Assembly (NCBI RefSeq): GCF_947242115.1
Contig: NC_074721.1
Coordinates: forward strand, 18,335,501 to 18,399,500
Length of the DNA: 64,000 nt
Direction: 5' to 3'
DNA from: Biomphalaria glabrata
Taxonomy: Eukaryota > Mollusca > Gastropoda > Planorbidae
The notes beneath the pieces are model-generated. The model had not been told where the DNA came from and ran no database searches. It saw nothing but the letters and a program-made list of their open reading frames with translations. A program made the position numbers and the translations under genes. Below, one piece after another: positions 1 to 12,400 of this stretch. Position 1 is the stretch's first letter. The number at the start of each line of letters is the position of its first letter.

Positions 1-1990
1 ACAACTGCCAGTAGCTCACGTCTTGTGACACAGTAGTTTCTCTCGGCTTTGGACAATCTCCGACTAAAGTAAGATATGACTCTCTCAGTTCCATCTATCT
101 TTTGGGATAAGACAGCGCCTATTCCAGTACTGCTCGCATCGGTGTCAAGTATGAATGTCTCGCCTGGTATCGGGTAGGCCAGAATGGGTGATGAAACAAG
201 AGCCTTTTTAAGTCGCTCAAAGGCCTCCTGACATTCCGTTGTCCAAATAAACGGCCGCTTCGGTTCTGTCAATTGATGAAGGGCGCTACAGAGGCTAGAG
301 AAGTTTGGTACGAAACGTCTGTAGTACGTGCAGAGTCCAAGAAAGCTTCTTAACTCCTGGATATTAGCGGGGATCGGCCATTCATTTACGGCTTCAACTT
401 TATCCGGGTCTGTGCTGACTCCTTCCTTCGACACGATGTGCCCAAGGTACTTGACGCTCCTTCTGAACAAGGAGCACTTCTTTGGATTCAATTTCATTCC
501 AGCGTTTCTGATTCTTGCGAATACTTCCTTCAGGTTTGCGATATGTTCCTCGAAGGTTCTGCCTATGACGATAATGTCATCTAAGTAGACAAGACACGTG
601 GTCCAGTTGAGTCCTCTTAACACATGCTCCATTAGTCTTTCAAAGGTGGCTGGGGCGTTGCAGAGTCCAAAAGGCATCACGGTAAATTGCCAGAGACCAT
701 TACCAGCAGAAAAGGCCGTTTTATCTCTGTCCTCGGGGTGTAGTCCTACTTGCCAGTAACCGCTCTTCAGGTCAAGGGTGGAAAAGATCTGTGACCCAGC
801 AAGTGTGTCTAATGTGTCGTCAATCCTAGGAAGCGGGTAGCTGTCCTTGTGTGTGGCGTCATTTAATAATCTATAGTCGACACAAAATCTCGTGGATCCA
901 TCTTTCTTCTTTACCAAGACGATGGGTGAACACCATGGACTGTTGGATGGTTCAACAACCCCTTGCTGCCTCATTCGTTCTATGATGTCCATAGCTTCTT
1001 GGTGTTTTGCTAGCGGCAGGCGACGTGGTTGCTGTCGTATAGGCCTAGTGTTTCCTGTGTCTATTCGATGCTGGATTAGATTTGTCCGCCCAAAGTCCAT
1101 TTCATCAGATGGCAATATGTCAGAAAACTCTCTGATGAATTGCTCTGCTTTGGTGTACTGTTCTTTCGACAGTATCGTTTTGACTTCTGTCAGAAATTTA
1201 GTAACCTGCGGTTCACTGGACTCGAGTCTTTCGACGGGGTTGTCACTGCTACAGTTTCTTATCATCTCAAGAGCATGGCAACCAGCGATGGTGCTACCTT
1301 TCCGAAAGTGTTTCTCTACTGTACCGAGGTTCATAATTCTCACTGGTACCATTAGGTCTTTCCCAATCGTGACTAGTGCCTTTCCTACTGCTATCCCGTT
1401 GGGGTTGGTGTCCAAGCTTTCTACCAGCGCTGTTCCTGTCGTGGGATAGCCGTCCTCAATTTTCCCCCAAATGATCATTTCAGACTTGGCAGGCAAGGTT
1501 GTATTTTCTACCAACTTAATCCTTCTGACTCGGCCATCTTCTTCATTCTCGTCGCCAAGCAAGGGTACTTCGAGGTCTCCACATTGTAAAGTGCCTCCGC
1601 CGATATTTAAGGAAAAGCCATATTTCAGCATGAAGTCGAGCCCTATTATGCAGTCATCTGTGACGTCAGCAATCAGGAATTCGTGTTCGAATGACTGATT
1701 CCCGATCTCGACTGTTGTGTCGATCAGGCCTTTTATGGGCATCAGTTCTCCACTGGCTGTTTTCAACGAGTAGGCTCTAACTGGCGTTTTCTTGCTACTG
1801 TCCACTTTATCCGTCCGGATGACTGATCGTGAGGCACCAGTATCTAGGAGGAAGTGATAGTTTTGACATCCGATTTTTCCGATGACTTTCAGACTCTTAC
1901 TCTGTCCTAGCACGGCGACCGGGATGATGGTTGTAGGGGCTCTCATTCTCTGTGTCGCCGGGTTCCGCCCCTTGAAGCCGGCGCGTGCTA
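1..1990 (-). CDS. pol: Pol of the Ty3/Gypsy element (protease, RT, start of RNase H), partial
   Basis: Reading leftward on the minus strand, an aspartic protease signature LDTGAS lies near 1832-1847, followed by a Gypsy-type reverse transcriptase. Recognisable RT blocks are NSPWCSPIVLVKKKDGSTRF, the FSTLDLKSGYWQ block, FGLCNAPATFERLM and the catalytic YLDDIIV at about 571-590. An RNase H start with ILDTDAS lies near 100-170. The right-hand limit given is approximate, because the protein start within the gag/pol junction is not resolved. Integrase is outside the window. The polyprotein copies element RNA into DNA inside the particle. Confidence 0.85.
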
Positions 1991-3274
1991 GTTTCCCTGG
2001 TAGCCCTGGGAACTTGGTCGTGCATACCTTTCTGATCTGCGATGGGTTCCAGCTTGTGGAAATCTTCTAGTGCAGCTTCTTTGTATATGACCGAGTTCAC
2101 CACAATTCCAGCACCGTACAGGAGCCCTAGGTTGATGTTCTGGTATCTGGTTTGTTTGTCGTTCATCTAGTGCCTCTGTCACCCTTCTCACAAGTTGTGC
2201 GAATTCTTCCTCTTTGACTTCCAACTTTCGGCCTTGATGAACGCTCCCAGATGCGTCTTTAGCGGCTTCATATGAGAGAGCGTATACGAGGGCTTCACTG
2301 GCCTTACGTTTACCACTAACTCTGGTGGCTTTCTTTAACTCGGGGTCTCGAAGTGCATCAATGAAGGCGTCTGTGATAATGACCTCCAGAAAATCTTGTG
2401 CGGCTGTTGGGTAGGCTAGATGTGCGAGGCGTTCGATGTCTGTCTCTAGCTCCTGTAGTGTTTCATCGGGGCGCTGTTGTCTGGTCTTTAGTTGCACACG
2501 ATATACTTCTTGGAGATGTTCATCCCCGTATCGGAGTTCCATAGCCTGGACAAGGGCGGCGAAGTCTTGCTGGTTCGGTAGAGACTGTAGCAATTCGGAG
2601 GCTTTTCCTCTTAGGGATAACACAAGGGCTGTTGCTTTCTCCTCCTCACTGTTCCATTTGTTAACTTTGGCTGCTGCGTCAAATTGCTTCTTGTATACTG
2701 ACCAGGACACGGAACCATCAAATACTTCAGGTACAAATGACGTCATATCTGCTTCTGGTACATTTGTGTGCTTGCGTTGGACTTGTATCTTCATTTCGTC
2801 GATGGCCTTCTCTACTGCGTCGACCCTCTGATTCATCTGCTCGTCAATGCTGGTGATTCTCTCCTCCACAGCATGTATGCGTTGGTTCATTGCCAATAAC
2901 TCCGTTTTGATTCCCGAGTCCATGGCGTCTATCTTGTAATTGGTGTTTTCTAGCCCCGAGTTCATAGCTGCCATCTGCTCCTGTTTGCTACTGGCGATTT
3001 GTCCCTGCGTAGCTGCCATCTGTCCCTGCATAGCTGCCATCTGTTCCTGTATGGTACTGGTGATCTGTTGCTGCATTCTACTGGTGAGCTGTTCCAGCAA
3101 GTCCGGTTCGACTTCAAAAAGGTATGTGTCCGGATCTTCTTTTTCCTTCACCAGTTCTTCCCGAAGGCGTGCTTGTAAGGTTTCTTTGTTGCCGCTTGTC
3201 TTCAGATCTCGACCACGGAGCTCTTCCTTCAGTTCCTTAACAAGGAGTTGGTCTAACGTCCTTGTAGTAGCCAT
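1988..3274 (-). CDS. gag: Gag of the Ty3/Gypsy element
   Basis: An open frame of 428 codons from ATG at 3274 (MATTRTLDQLL). The same frame is open further upstream into the LTR, but that stretch precedes the primer-binding site and is probably not translated. In order it shows a SAP-like N-terminal segment (LKEELRGRDLKTSGNKETL), a glutamine- and methionine-rich coiled-coil region, a capsid-like helical core around FDAAAKVNKW and LQSLPNQQDFAALVQAMELRY, and one zinc knuckle CWNCGELGHIQRSC near the C terminus. Gag forms the particle and packages element RNA. Pol follows in the -1 frame relative to gag, as is common in the family. Confidence 0.88.
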   Translation of the reverse strand: MATTRTLDQLLVKELKEELRGRDLKTSGNKETLQARLREELVKEKEDPDTYLFEVEPDLLEQLTSRMQQQITSTIQEQMAAMQGQMAATQGQIASSKQEQMAAMNSGLENTNYKIDAMDSGIKTELLAMNQRIHAVEERITSIDEQMNQRVDAVEKAIDEMKIQVQRKHTNVPEADMTSFVPEVFDGSVSWSVYKKQFDAAAKVNKWNSEEEKATALVLSLRGKASELLQSLPNQQDFAALVQAMELRYGDEHLQEVYRVQLKTRQQRPDETLQELETDIERLAHLAYPTAAQDFLEVIITDAFIDALRDPELKKATRVSGKRKASEALVYALSYEAAKDASGSVHQGRKLEVKEEEFAQLVRRVTEALDERQTNQIPEHQPRAPVRCWNCGELGHIQRSCTRRFPQAGTHRRSERYARPSSQGYQGN

Positions 3275-3284
3275 TGCAGATCCG

Positions 3285-3302
3285 ATCCTACTTCTGACAC
3301 CA
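3285..3302 (-). other. Primer-binding site, tRNA-Leu type
   Basis: The minus strand reads TGGTGTCAGAAGTAGGAT directly after the LTR. This is complementary, apart from one base, to the 3' end of animal tRNA-Leu including its added CCA. The match rests on my knowledge of tRNA-Leu, not on a search. Confidence 0.7.
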
Positions 3303-3304
3303 GT

Positions 3305-3839
3305 TGTTACGAATCTCGCTATCCAGGCTCTCTGCAAACCGCACCAGACACCACCAACTTAAAGAACTTGACAACTCTGGGCTTAGTAATAGTTTAATGT
3401 CAATAAATAACAGCCAATACTGTACGATTGGCAGCACGTAACAAAAGACTGTACAAATATCTCTCCGCCGTATCAACTCTTGCACTGGTCTGTCTCGCCT
3501 CTGACTTGTACTGAGCCGTTGTAACGAACTGTAGATCGGGAAGTTGTGACTCACTGGTCTCTGATACCTTCGCTCTTTATATAGGGTCCCTGCTGGCCTT
3601 CTAGAACCGGACAGAACGTCGCTCGACCATTCTGGGTGGTCAGATGACTACATCCCTCGTGACACTCTTGAGCTCTGTTCACGACGTCGATCCTTCCCGA
3701 ACCATCATGTTGATACTCGTCTCGGCCGATCGTCGTAACTCGTCACGGTTGACCGCTCATCTAGCGCTGGCCTGGGGCGATTTGCGTCGGCTGACTACAC
3801 ACCACTACCCCCATCTGTGCCGCCACCAGGTTTATAACA
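3305..3839 (-). repeat. 5' LTR of the Ty3/Gypsy element (535 bp)
   Basis: Read on the minus strand it begins TGTTATAAACC and ends ATTCGTAACA, giving the usual TG...CA ends, and the primer-binding site follows two bases later. A TATATAAAG box at 3575-3583 is a likely core promoter. The outer boundary is inferred from the TG terminus, because the partner LTR is outside the window. Confidence 0.75.
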
Positions 3840-3991
3840 ATATATATTTAAATATTTAACATGACTTAACATGCTAAATTAAATTATCAATTTAATTTTG
3901 ATCATATAAATTTTGAGAAATTCCTTCAAAGAAAAGATAATTAGGTATAATCAAGTATATGTCTTTTATATTTTATTAACGTTTTTTTCAG

Positions 3992-4883
3992 GAAGTCCAA
4001 AAAAGAAACTGGTAAGATCTATTTCAAATTTTAGAAAGTGTAAAGTTGTGTGTGTGTGTTTGTTTTCCCATTTTCTTCAAAAATATTTGTTTTTATTTTT
4101 ATTTTCGCTTATCACAAATCGAAGTCATTTTTTTCCCCTCTTCCAGATGAAATCAAATGGATCTTGGGTCTTGCCATTGGTATTCCATTATTTGTCTTGT
4201 TGGTCATAGTTATTGTTGTTGTCATTTTCTGCTGCTGCACTAAAAGGAAAGGTCACAAAAAGATAGAAAGCACAGAGTTGGAGAATATTCACAAACCTCG
4301 AAGGTAGGACATTCTTCTAAGCACCAGTAACGCGAGCTGATAAAACATAAAGTGTCATCACCATTTGGACAATTATTTTATAGTGTAGGAAATGAATAGT
4401 TTTAAATGTTGCATTCATATACCGTACTTATTAGATTTAAAAGAGTTACTGCTAAAAATATATTAATCAAAAAAGTTTTGTAGACATTTCCTAATTAGTG
4501 TATAAACCAAAATGTTTTCTTTGTTTGTAAATTAAGAGATTGATATTGCATACATTTGTTTTTACATTTTCTTAACTCACAGTGAACATAAAAAAGTTAT
4601 TGAAAATCAGTACACAAATCCAAGCTTCATAAACCATGAGGAAGATAATGGCACCGGTAATATACATTTTTTTTAACTATTACAATTACCTTTATTAGCT
4701 AATTGCTAATGAAGAATCATTATTAGCTAATAATTGACACTTGAAAAAAACATGATATAATGGTTTATAACATATTAGAAGCTTTAAAGTTTCCATGTGC
4801 AAATGTTTTTTTTTGTTCTTTATGTATTAAACATGAACTATTAATTAAAATGTATGCCTTTTTTTTTTTAAATAGGAAAATAA
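3992..4883 (+). CDS. 3' exons of a single-pass membrane protein gene, function unknown
   Basis: Four coding exons fit by splice sites and phase: 3992-4011 (20-nt microexon), 4147-4303, 4583-4656 and 4876-4883, ending in TAA at 4881-4883. All three donors read GT(A/G)A-type and the acceptors follow pyrimidine tracts. The product has a short membrane-proximal stretch KSKKETDEIK, one membrane segment WILGLAIGIPLFVLLVIVIV continuing to a CCC triplet, a basic stop-transfer TKRKGHKK, and a tail of about 50 residues ending in EDNGTGK. The tail contains YTNPSF, and YTN fits the YxN consensus for Grb2-type SH2 binding (inference). The three cysteines at the membrane edge could be palmitoylated. The extracellular part is left of the window, beyond the Gypsy insertion, so the family cannot be named. 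Confidence 0.7.
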
Positions 4884-5420
4884 ACTTGATGACTACAAGA
4901 GAATAAAAGTTTTCCATCCAATGGATTTGACTCAGTATTCTTGGAGAGGAAGAATTACATAACAAAAACTTAGCCAGTTTGAATAGTTTCTAAATGTGAA
5001 CTAGAATAGTACTTTTCATTTCAAATCTCTCTCTCTGATATAGTGTTTACTGTTAATAGAATGTTTAGATCTAAAATAAAAAGTGCATATAGGAAAACTT
5101 CCTTTCAGGTGTCTGGAAGAATCATTTTGGGGTTTCAGTTGTTTTGACCATTTTAGAAACAGTCATTGTGACATCAGGTGAATGCTGACCATTTAAAAAA
5201 AAAAAAAAGTCAGTATGTGACTTCATGCTCACATTTTAGAGCATTTTTAAGTAGAAAAAAAGATTTGTAATAAATGACCATTTAAATTTTTTTTTATGTA
5301 ATCAATAATGAATGTGATGAATTTGTATTAAGATTAGTTAAAATTGTATCTATTATTTATATTTTTTGTTATAAAACACTTTGAGTCCTTTAAAAAAAAA
5401 AAAAATAAACTAAATAAAAA
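4884..5420 (+). other. Probable 3' UTR of the membrane protein gene
   Basis: No other coding is seen. AATAAA-type polyadenylation signals occur near 5073 and in the A-rich stretch 5395-5420. The true end is unknown. Confidence 0.4.
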
Positions 5421-5984
5421 TTGCCCTCCTTTTTAGTCTATGTCAGGATTGGTTTGAGGCCTAGGGTTTGTTTGCCCAGGCCTAAGCAGAATAGTTTAGA
5501 CATTAATAATTAACAAAATGGACAAGCCAGAAAACAATTTCAATACATTTAATGTGATCAATTATTTACATTGTACGATGTTTGGTAATCAAAAATAGCC
5601 TAATGTAATACATCATATATAAAAAAAAATGATTTACTGGTAATCTATATAGGAATAATCAACAATAGGAAGGCCTTATCACAATATCCTCCATAATCCA
5701 CATTCCCTCATAATGCCTTAACTTTGGATTGTAAACACCAACATTATTGGACCAGAGACTCAAGATCAAACTCTATAGCTGGCATCTAGCTCTGACAAAA
5801 TCCTAGGCTTCATCATGAAGTGTAGTCTCATCACTAGCTCCCTTAAGCAAGTGTTTTCATATATAAACATGTACCAGGAATCGCCGAAGCAGAAGCAAAA
5901 CAATCATTGTGGGAAAGACAAAAAAAAATGACAACAAAATGTAAAATGTTTTACATAATTCGGATGTTCCTTCAGAGTTGAAGA

Positions 5985-6108
5985 TAGTTTACTTCCTAGT
6001 CCAAACCTCCCGCAGGACGACGGGGGATGGGAGCGGGCAGGGTTTGAACCCTCGATAAATCCGAACGACAGTCCAGCGAGCAAACCGCACGACCAGGCAG
6101 CCATCCGC
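5985..6108 (-). mobile_element. tRNA-derived SINE fragment
   Basis: On the minus strand GGATGGCTGCCTGGTCGTGC is followed by a B-box-like GAGGGTTCAAACCCTGCCC and a G/C-rich body. The box spacing is like that of a tRNA-derived SINE head. Confidence 0.5.
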
Positions 6109-7501
6109 AAATAATTGTGAATTATTTACTAATTAACTGCAGCAAGCACTCAGTGTACATCCAAACAAGATAAATGAAACCTATGCATCCATCAAGGAAG
6201 CCTTTAGATAATAAGCCTGCCCTCAATTATAGTTTTTAAAATGCACATAATGGTGATATGAAAATATAATAGCAATAGTACACCTTATCAATTTTATTCC
6301 AAAATGATGACAGTTAAGATATGCAATTTCTTAGAAACTGTTGTGTTCCCTAGTGAGGATTTTCATAATAAACTAAGTAATGTCAAGGATGCTAAATCAA
6401 GAAGTGGTGCCAACTTAATAAATAAAAAAAAAAAAGATAATCTCCCACCTTCTAAGAATAGAGCTTATCAGCACTTCCTTTCTTGTGTGCACCACACAGA
6501 CACACACCAAAAAAAAAGCACCAGAGATGAAGTCATTACAATTATAGACCATCTCAAAGTTCCTTTTTTTTTTTTTTGGCATATCTAACACTTTGAGATA
6601 TGGATAAGAAGTGAAGAAAATAGATTCATTTGTGCGTAGGTGGATTGCAATCTTCAGAATTTTCCACTTATTGATAGCTACTTTCTTCATTATTAGGCCA
6701 GAACAAAAAAAATATCTGCACACTTGGTATTTTACAATTTATTAAAATTTATTATGAGGCAATGTGAAACACTACACTTATCTTCATCTTCAGAATCAAA
6801 GACATTGCCATTATTAATTTAATACTAGTTGCATAGTAATTAGGCAAGCTGTCAAACTATGTGATTAAGCAGAATGCATGTTTTAATATTAATGGGTTTT
6901 TCAAATCTGTCTGTCTGTATATATATATAAACAAAAACCAAAGCTCTAGCTCATTCATCATAAGTTCTCTCACTTTAGGGCGATACAAACATTTTTTCTA
7001 TTCATTACGTAAATGCATGGGACAACTTTTCACATTCAAAATGGCCAGGAATCAATTACCGGGTATCCCAAATCAATATTATTGTTGTTATTTTGTTCTA
7101 ATAATTTTTGCAAAAGCTAATGTAAATATTTAGAAGTCCAAATAATTTCTTCCTTTTCTTGTTTTTCATTAACACTTAAATGACTTTTATGTTAAATGAA
7201 ATGTATTATCATATGTCTACTTAAGTCTTAATAAGACTAAAATGTAGCATTAATACATAAAACACTGAACCATAACTTACAATTACAAAAACGCAACCTA
7301 ATAAAATACTCAAAAATGCACATCTTTAATTCCATATGCTTGGACCGATTCATACAAGTACTATTACAGCATGAAGCAGGAAAGCCAACAACTTTAACTC
7401 TCTAATTAACACACAGGACTAGAATAACACAAGGATGTGCATAGGACTTTTTAAGTCTGTACTTTATAAAACTATGACAGTCTCTGCTTTATTGATCTTT
7501 A

Positions 7502-8010
7502 GAGAAAATGTGTTGTGATTAATAAAAGATCTGAATGTTGATTTTCAGATCTTTTTAATGCAGAGCATATATGGCTCCTTCTGTCTCGGAAGACAATAGA
7601 TGCACTCAGATGAGTCACTGGTTTTGGTTTCGTCTTGAGACAGTAGTGACTAATCAAGCCAATTCTGGAGTGGCTGAGTTTGCATGTATATGCACCTGTT
7701 TTAGGGCAAGCTTTCTTTTTCTTTCTCTTGACTAAGGCAGCTTTGTTTCTTTTTCTCCCGTTAAGATTTGTACCAGCATGCACAGTCTGTCTCCATGCTG
7801 TCTGGTCTTGGGCTATCTCCTCCCACATACTTTCGTTGATGCCCGCGGTTCTCACTTACAGACATCTCTGTAGGTTAGTCTTGGGTGTCCCTTGGGTCTG
7901 ACTTGCTCTGCAAGCTCAGCATATAGGATGTCTTTAGGGATTCTTACATCTGGCAGGCGGGTGACATGTCAGAGCCAGGGTAGTCTTCTCTGTGTCAGAA
8001 GAGCATAGAT
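7502..8010 (-). pseudogene. LINE reverse-transcriptase C-terminal relic
   Basis: The minus-strand translation gives RIPKDILYAELAEQVRPKGH, then WEEIAQDQTAWRQTVHAGTN, then a zinc-finger-like tail AYTCKLSHSRIGLISHYC. This matches the C terminus of LINE ORF2 proteins common in molluscs (RIPK..LYGEL, then W..A.DR..WR..V, then a C2H2-like tail with SRIGL..H). Stops interrupt the first part (after RLPWL and after YRDVCK), so it is dead. Confidence 0.7.
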
Positions 8011-9360
8011 GCTGTGCATATTAACCAGTTTCAAAAAGTCCAAAGGCATTGTAGACTAATATTTGAGCAGAGCATTTAATTAACTAATTATAAAAGCTAA
8101 TGCAAATTTTTTTTCCTAACCCTGAATTAGCTGTGCATTCCTTCACACATTTGATGTGAATTAAATAAATGAAGCTTAAATAAGAGGATTTTATTAGGAC
8201 TAACTCTACATTTAGTTTTAGAACTGAGTGGTTGAAACTTTGTTAGAGCACTTAAGCTGGTCTGTTTGTGTGTGTCTATGGTTTGGATTGGGGAAGGGGA
8301 GTTTGTATAGTTAGTAATTCATACAAGTGCTTCTTCTTCTTGTGCCATTATAGCATGGAAAAGGGTTGCCTGAATCAGAATAATTAAGGACTTAGAAGAG
8401 TCTATAATTAACAGGCAATGCTAGAATAAAACATGAATGAGATTAAAGCATAATTGTCTTTCCTTTAGAAGGAATGTCTTATAAGACTAATTCATATCAT
8501 GTGGGGGAGGGGAACTAAGAAGACCTTTTTTTCTATTTTCTTCAACAGCTGAGGGAGCTAAAAATACATTTTTTTATGTGTAAGGGTTGACTCTATTCTA
8601 AGGGCTGGGTCTAAAGTCTAGATCAAGAAATGATAATGAATCACTACTGGACTGTTTCAAGGGAGAAGATGATTTTGTAATTCTTATCTTCAACAAAATT
8701 GATGTCATGTTCTATGAGAGAAACAAAGCAAAGGTATTCATTCATAACTAAAATTTACTGTCAAACGTGTGGGGTAGGTGTTACAGTCAAAATAACATAC
8801 ATAATTATTTATACTGGATCACGCACAATTGTAGTATGCAGTTAACGCTTCATCTCCATAATTATTTTCCATGTTCTGACAGAATTGTTCATTTTTCACA
8901 TTCGTACATTCTACCCAGTTAGGATTTTCAATAGCATTTTTTTTTGTAATCACAAAACATTACTTTTGGTATAGAATTATAGGAGAATGCATGCTCTTTT
9001 TATATAACACAAATTATAGTTTATAGATCAAAAATTAATTTAATTTAATGGAGGCAATTCAATGATGGTATCCTTAATTAGAAGAGAGAGAGTTAAAAAT
9101 GTTAACACCTTTTTTGTGTGTGTGTATTATGGGAGTAGTCTCCCTTGATAATGTTTGCATTTTGGTTCAGCTTTATAAAAGCAGCTGCAAAAAGCTTATG
9201 CAACATGTTTTCTTTCTCAGTTACAAAACAAAAACTTAGATAAACTTCAAAGAATCATGAAGAATATTGTATTTCTCAAATTTTTCTGTACTACTGTTCA
9301 ATTTACTATGGACTCCAGTTTTTACTTAGTAGAAAAAAAAATTGTTCAACTTTTCACCAT

Positions 9361-9366
9361 TTTATT
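9361..9366 (-). terminator. Polyadenylation signal for the FASTKD gene
   Basis: AATAAA on the minus strand, 82 bp past the TGA stop at 9448-9450. It is the first such hexamer downstream. Confidence 0.45.
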
Positions 9367-9447
9367 ACAAATGGTCTTCAAGTTAATTTAGTAACTCAGA
9401 TGTATTCCAGTTCATTCCTAAATACTTTTTAAAAACTTTTTAACTGG

Positions 9448-12400
9448 TCAAGTAGACTGAGGATCATCAGGGTCTGGTTTCATCTGATCTGACATTGATT
9501 TGCTTTTCAAGAGTGCCTTGATGAGGTCAAAGTCATCCACATCATCTGTGCCCTGATTGAGCAGGTCGTCATAACCCAGCCAGTCACTCAGGCTCTGCTC
9601 CAGGTGGAAAGGCTCAACCTGCCCCAGTGGATTCCCACATACTTCAGGCAATTGGTCAAAGTTCACATGTGGCTGGAGATGCTGTCTGACCACATCAACA
9701 AGCATGACCTCAGAGATCCTCTCAGCAAACAAAATATCACTTACTCTTATCTGTAACCAATACAAACATACACATGTACAACCAAATAAAAGATGACAGT
9801 GACTCTTTGTTTCTAAAGTAATTGACTGACACTTAAAGTAGTGAGTAATTATTGTGAGCTTTGAAAGTCCAATGATAAGTACAATATATAATACAGTTCT
9901 ACTTGTGAAAAGTAATGGTATATAAAAGTATTAATCAATGAAATAAAACTGTCAGTAGGCTCTATATATGTTCATCAAGAATCTGTTAAAAAATTTGTTT
10001 TTGGTGATATGGATGTCATCATGGGTGAATAAAATTTTTGAAAAGTAATTTTACAAAATTCAATTAATTATATTTGTGGCATAATTAATCTTTTTTTTTA
10101 ATTGCTCATTTTTCATTTTATACCATAGGCTACAGTCTAATATATTTTGTGGGCCTGTAGGGCAAGGGGTTATATGGGAGAAGGTTTTAGGTGCTCAAAA
10201 ACACAAGTCCGCTCAGCTAGAGCCAGGATTCAAACTCAACCTCCCTGTGAGGTATAGAAGTTGTTCATGCCCCTCAGCCCCACATCCCATAAATCACAGG
10301 CAATGTTTTAATAGTCAATGAAACATGTCCCAGAAATGTAATGTTTAGATTGAAGTGCCCTTGGAAAGCTAACTCAGTCACCTCACAAAGAATAGAGTGA
10401 GCAATAAATGATGTAAGGTCAAGATTTCATATTTGCTTTCTGTGTTTGACATCATGACAACTAGCAATGACTCACCTCTAAAGGGATGTAACCTAACTTC
10501 TTTAAGTGAGCTACTCTCTGTACTTGGACCCCCAGCAGTTGTTTTGTGTTGGTGATGAAATGATCAGCACTTCTCAGAAGTAAGGCAAGCCTGGAAGATA
10601 AAGAGAAGTAAGAACAAAGAGCATCTATGCATGTGGGTTTATTTTGGTGACATGGCTCAGTCATCAGGGGTGAATACAATGGTTGAATTGTCATTTTACA
10701 AAATTCAATTCATTATTTTTGTTCAAATAAATCTTTTTTTTTTAAATTGCTTTTGCTCATTTTTCATGCTGTACCATTATGCTATGGTCCTTTCTATTTT
10801 GTGGGCCTGTAGGGTGAGGGGGCATGAGGGAGAAGGTTTCCCTGCTATCTTTTGATGCTTGAAAAATAGCATATATATATGCATGTTTATTGTATTTACT
10901 GATGAGAAGTAATAACTCAACTTTCATTAGAATTGTAAACAAATTACTTTATTGAACACTTTTTCCTTGTTTAAAAAGTCGAGTTGCAAGTCATTTTACA
11001 TTGCACACAAAAAACAAAAAAAGAAAATATTTGAAAATAAAAAACAATTGACCAATAAGCATGTTTGTTGCTGTGAGAAAGATCTTGGTTTTCATCCTTG
11101 ATCTATCATGATATTTTGATAGTAAGTTTTGAAGTTCACTTTTACAAATATAATTATGAACAGGAATTACAAAACATTGTTTGGAACAACAACCTTGACT
11201 AGGTGGATACAAAAAACTTAAACTCACATTGATGCCTCTCTTTTAAGCTGATTTTCATAGCTAAACATTTTTTTATATCACTCAAATTATTACATTTCAA
11301 ATTCTCATTCAATTTAAACTGGACATTAAAAGTTTGCATCAAGAATAATAGTAATGTTTACTTAAATAAATAAGGGCTAAGTGAATCATATTCATAAAAA
11401 CAAACATTGAAAAGAAGAGTGCTACACCACATGAACTCTAACATTGTTTATTCATTTCCAAATTATTATAGATTATGTTTTAAATAAGGCAAACATAATC
11501 TATAATTTGGCAATTGGGTAAGTCTAAGTCTAAATGAAGTTGCATCTAGTAAGTTGCTTGATTTAAGCTAATTCCACCCTTCTTTTAAATTAATTTTATA
11601 AGCCTTAGTAAATATAATTATTCTAAAAACATTTAATGCATTACCAAAAAAATCTAGTTCCTTATATAGTTTATAAAGTAAGTATTACTTGGGATAAATC
11701 TGACAGCCATCTCAGTTTTTACTTTGGATGTTCTCAATGAACAAAACAGCATTAAATCTATGCAAATGAGAGACACTTTCCCCTTCCCCCCCTGACATTC
11801 AAACACTTCTAAGTTAACAACTAGTAGCTACAGTATTAAACAAATGGAATTTTCATTTTCTAAAAACTTTTCTTCAATGTTACTTTCACATTTGAAACAA
11901 ACTGGGGATCCTTTTTTGTTTGACTTACTTTTTAACAATCTTTTCACTGTTTTGAAGACCATCTGCCTGAGAGTAAATAAATTCCACAGGTGCACCTCTG
12001 TTGTCTAGGTTAATGGTATGACCTGATGATTAAAGTGGCACTGTAATGTTATTATTTTATTTTAGTATAAGAACTGAATCCTAGTCAGTTCACTCCAAAG
12101 TCTTTTACTTGCAAGGAACATAATCCCCCCCAAGACACTTAACCCTTTAGTGTTCTAGACTAACAATGTCGTCATTCCTTGATGGTCTGTGTATGTTTTG
12201 TCACCTTCATAAGGCATTTGTTCTATAGTCCTCTGCAAGCATAGAGTCACATCCAAAGAGAAAGTCTGCAGCATAGTCAAGGAGAATGAAAAGATGTTAC
12301 ATTGATGTAATCTTGTCTTCTGTAGCAATGATCATTAACATACTTGATTACAATTGAAATATTACCAACATATTCAGATATTGAAAGAATCACTTTTTTA

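Larger units (their letters stand above)
1..3839 (-). mobile_element. Ty3/Gypsy LTR retrotransposon, cut by the left window edge
   Basis: The order from right to left is 5' LTR, a primer-binding site matching tRNA-Leu, gag with a CCHC zinc knuckle, then pol with protease, reverse transcriptase and the start of RNase H. Integrase and the 3' LTR would lie left of the window. This order and the YLDD reverse transcriptase place it in Ty3/Gypsy (Metaviridae). Gag is one long open frame and the pol motifs are well kept, so the visible part looks largely whole and fairly young. Age cannot be measured because only one LTR is visible. Its outer end sits 152 bp upstream of a host microexon, in the same intron but in the opposite orientation. 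Confidence 0.93.
5421..9360. other. Intergenic DNA between two converging genes
   Basis: AT-rich, with no supported host gene. It holds the SINE-like sequence at 5985-6108, the LINE C-terminal relic at 7502-8010, and a short dispersed repeat at about 8315-8440 resembling part of 7345-7440 (shared wording around CATACAAGTGCTTCTT and CATGGAA.GGGTTGCCTGA). The remainder shows nothing recognisable. Confidence 0.5.

Noticed and set aside
892-1449. A 185-codon plus-strand frame and others at 2436-2831 and 2940-3362
   Set aside because: Antisense shadows of the gag and pol frames of the Gypsy element.
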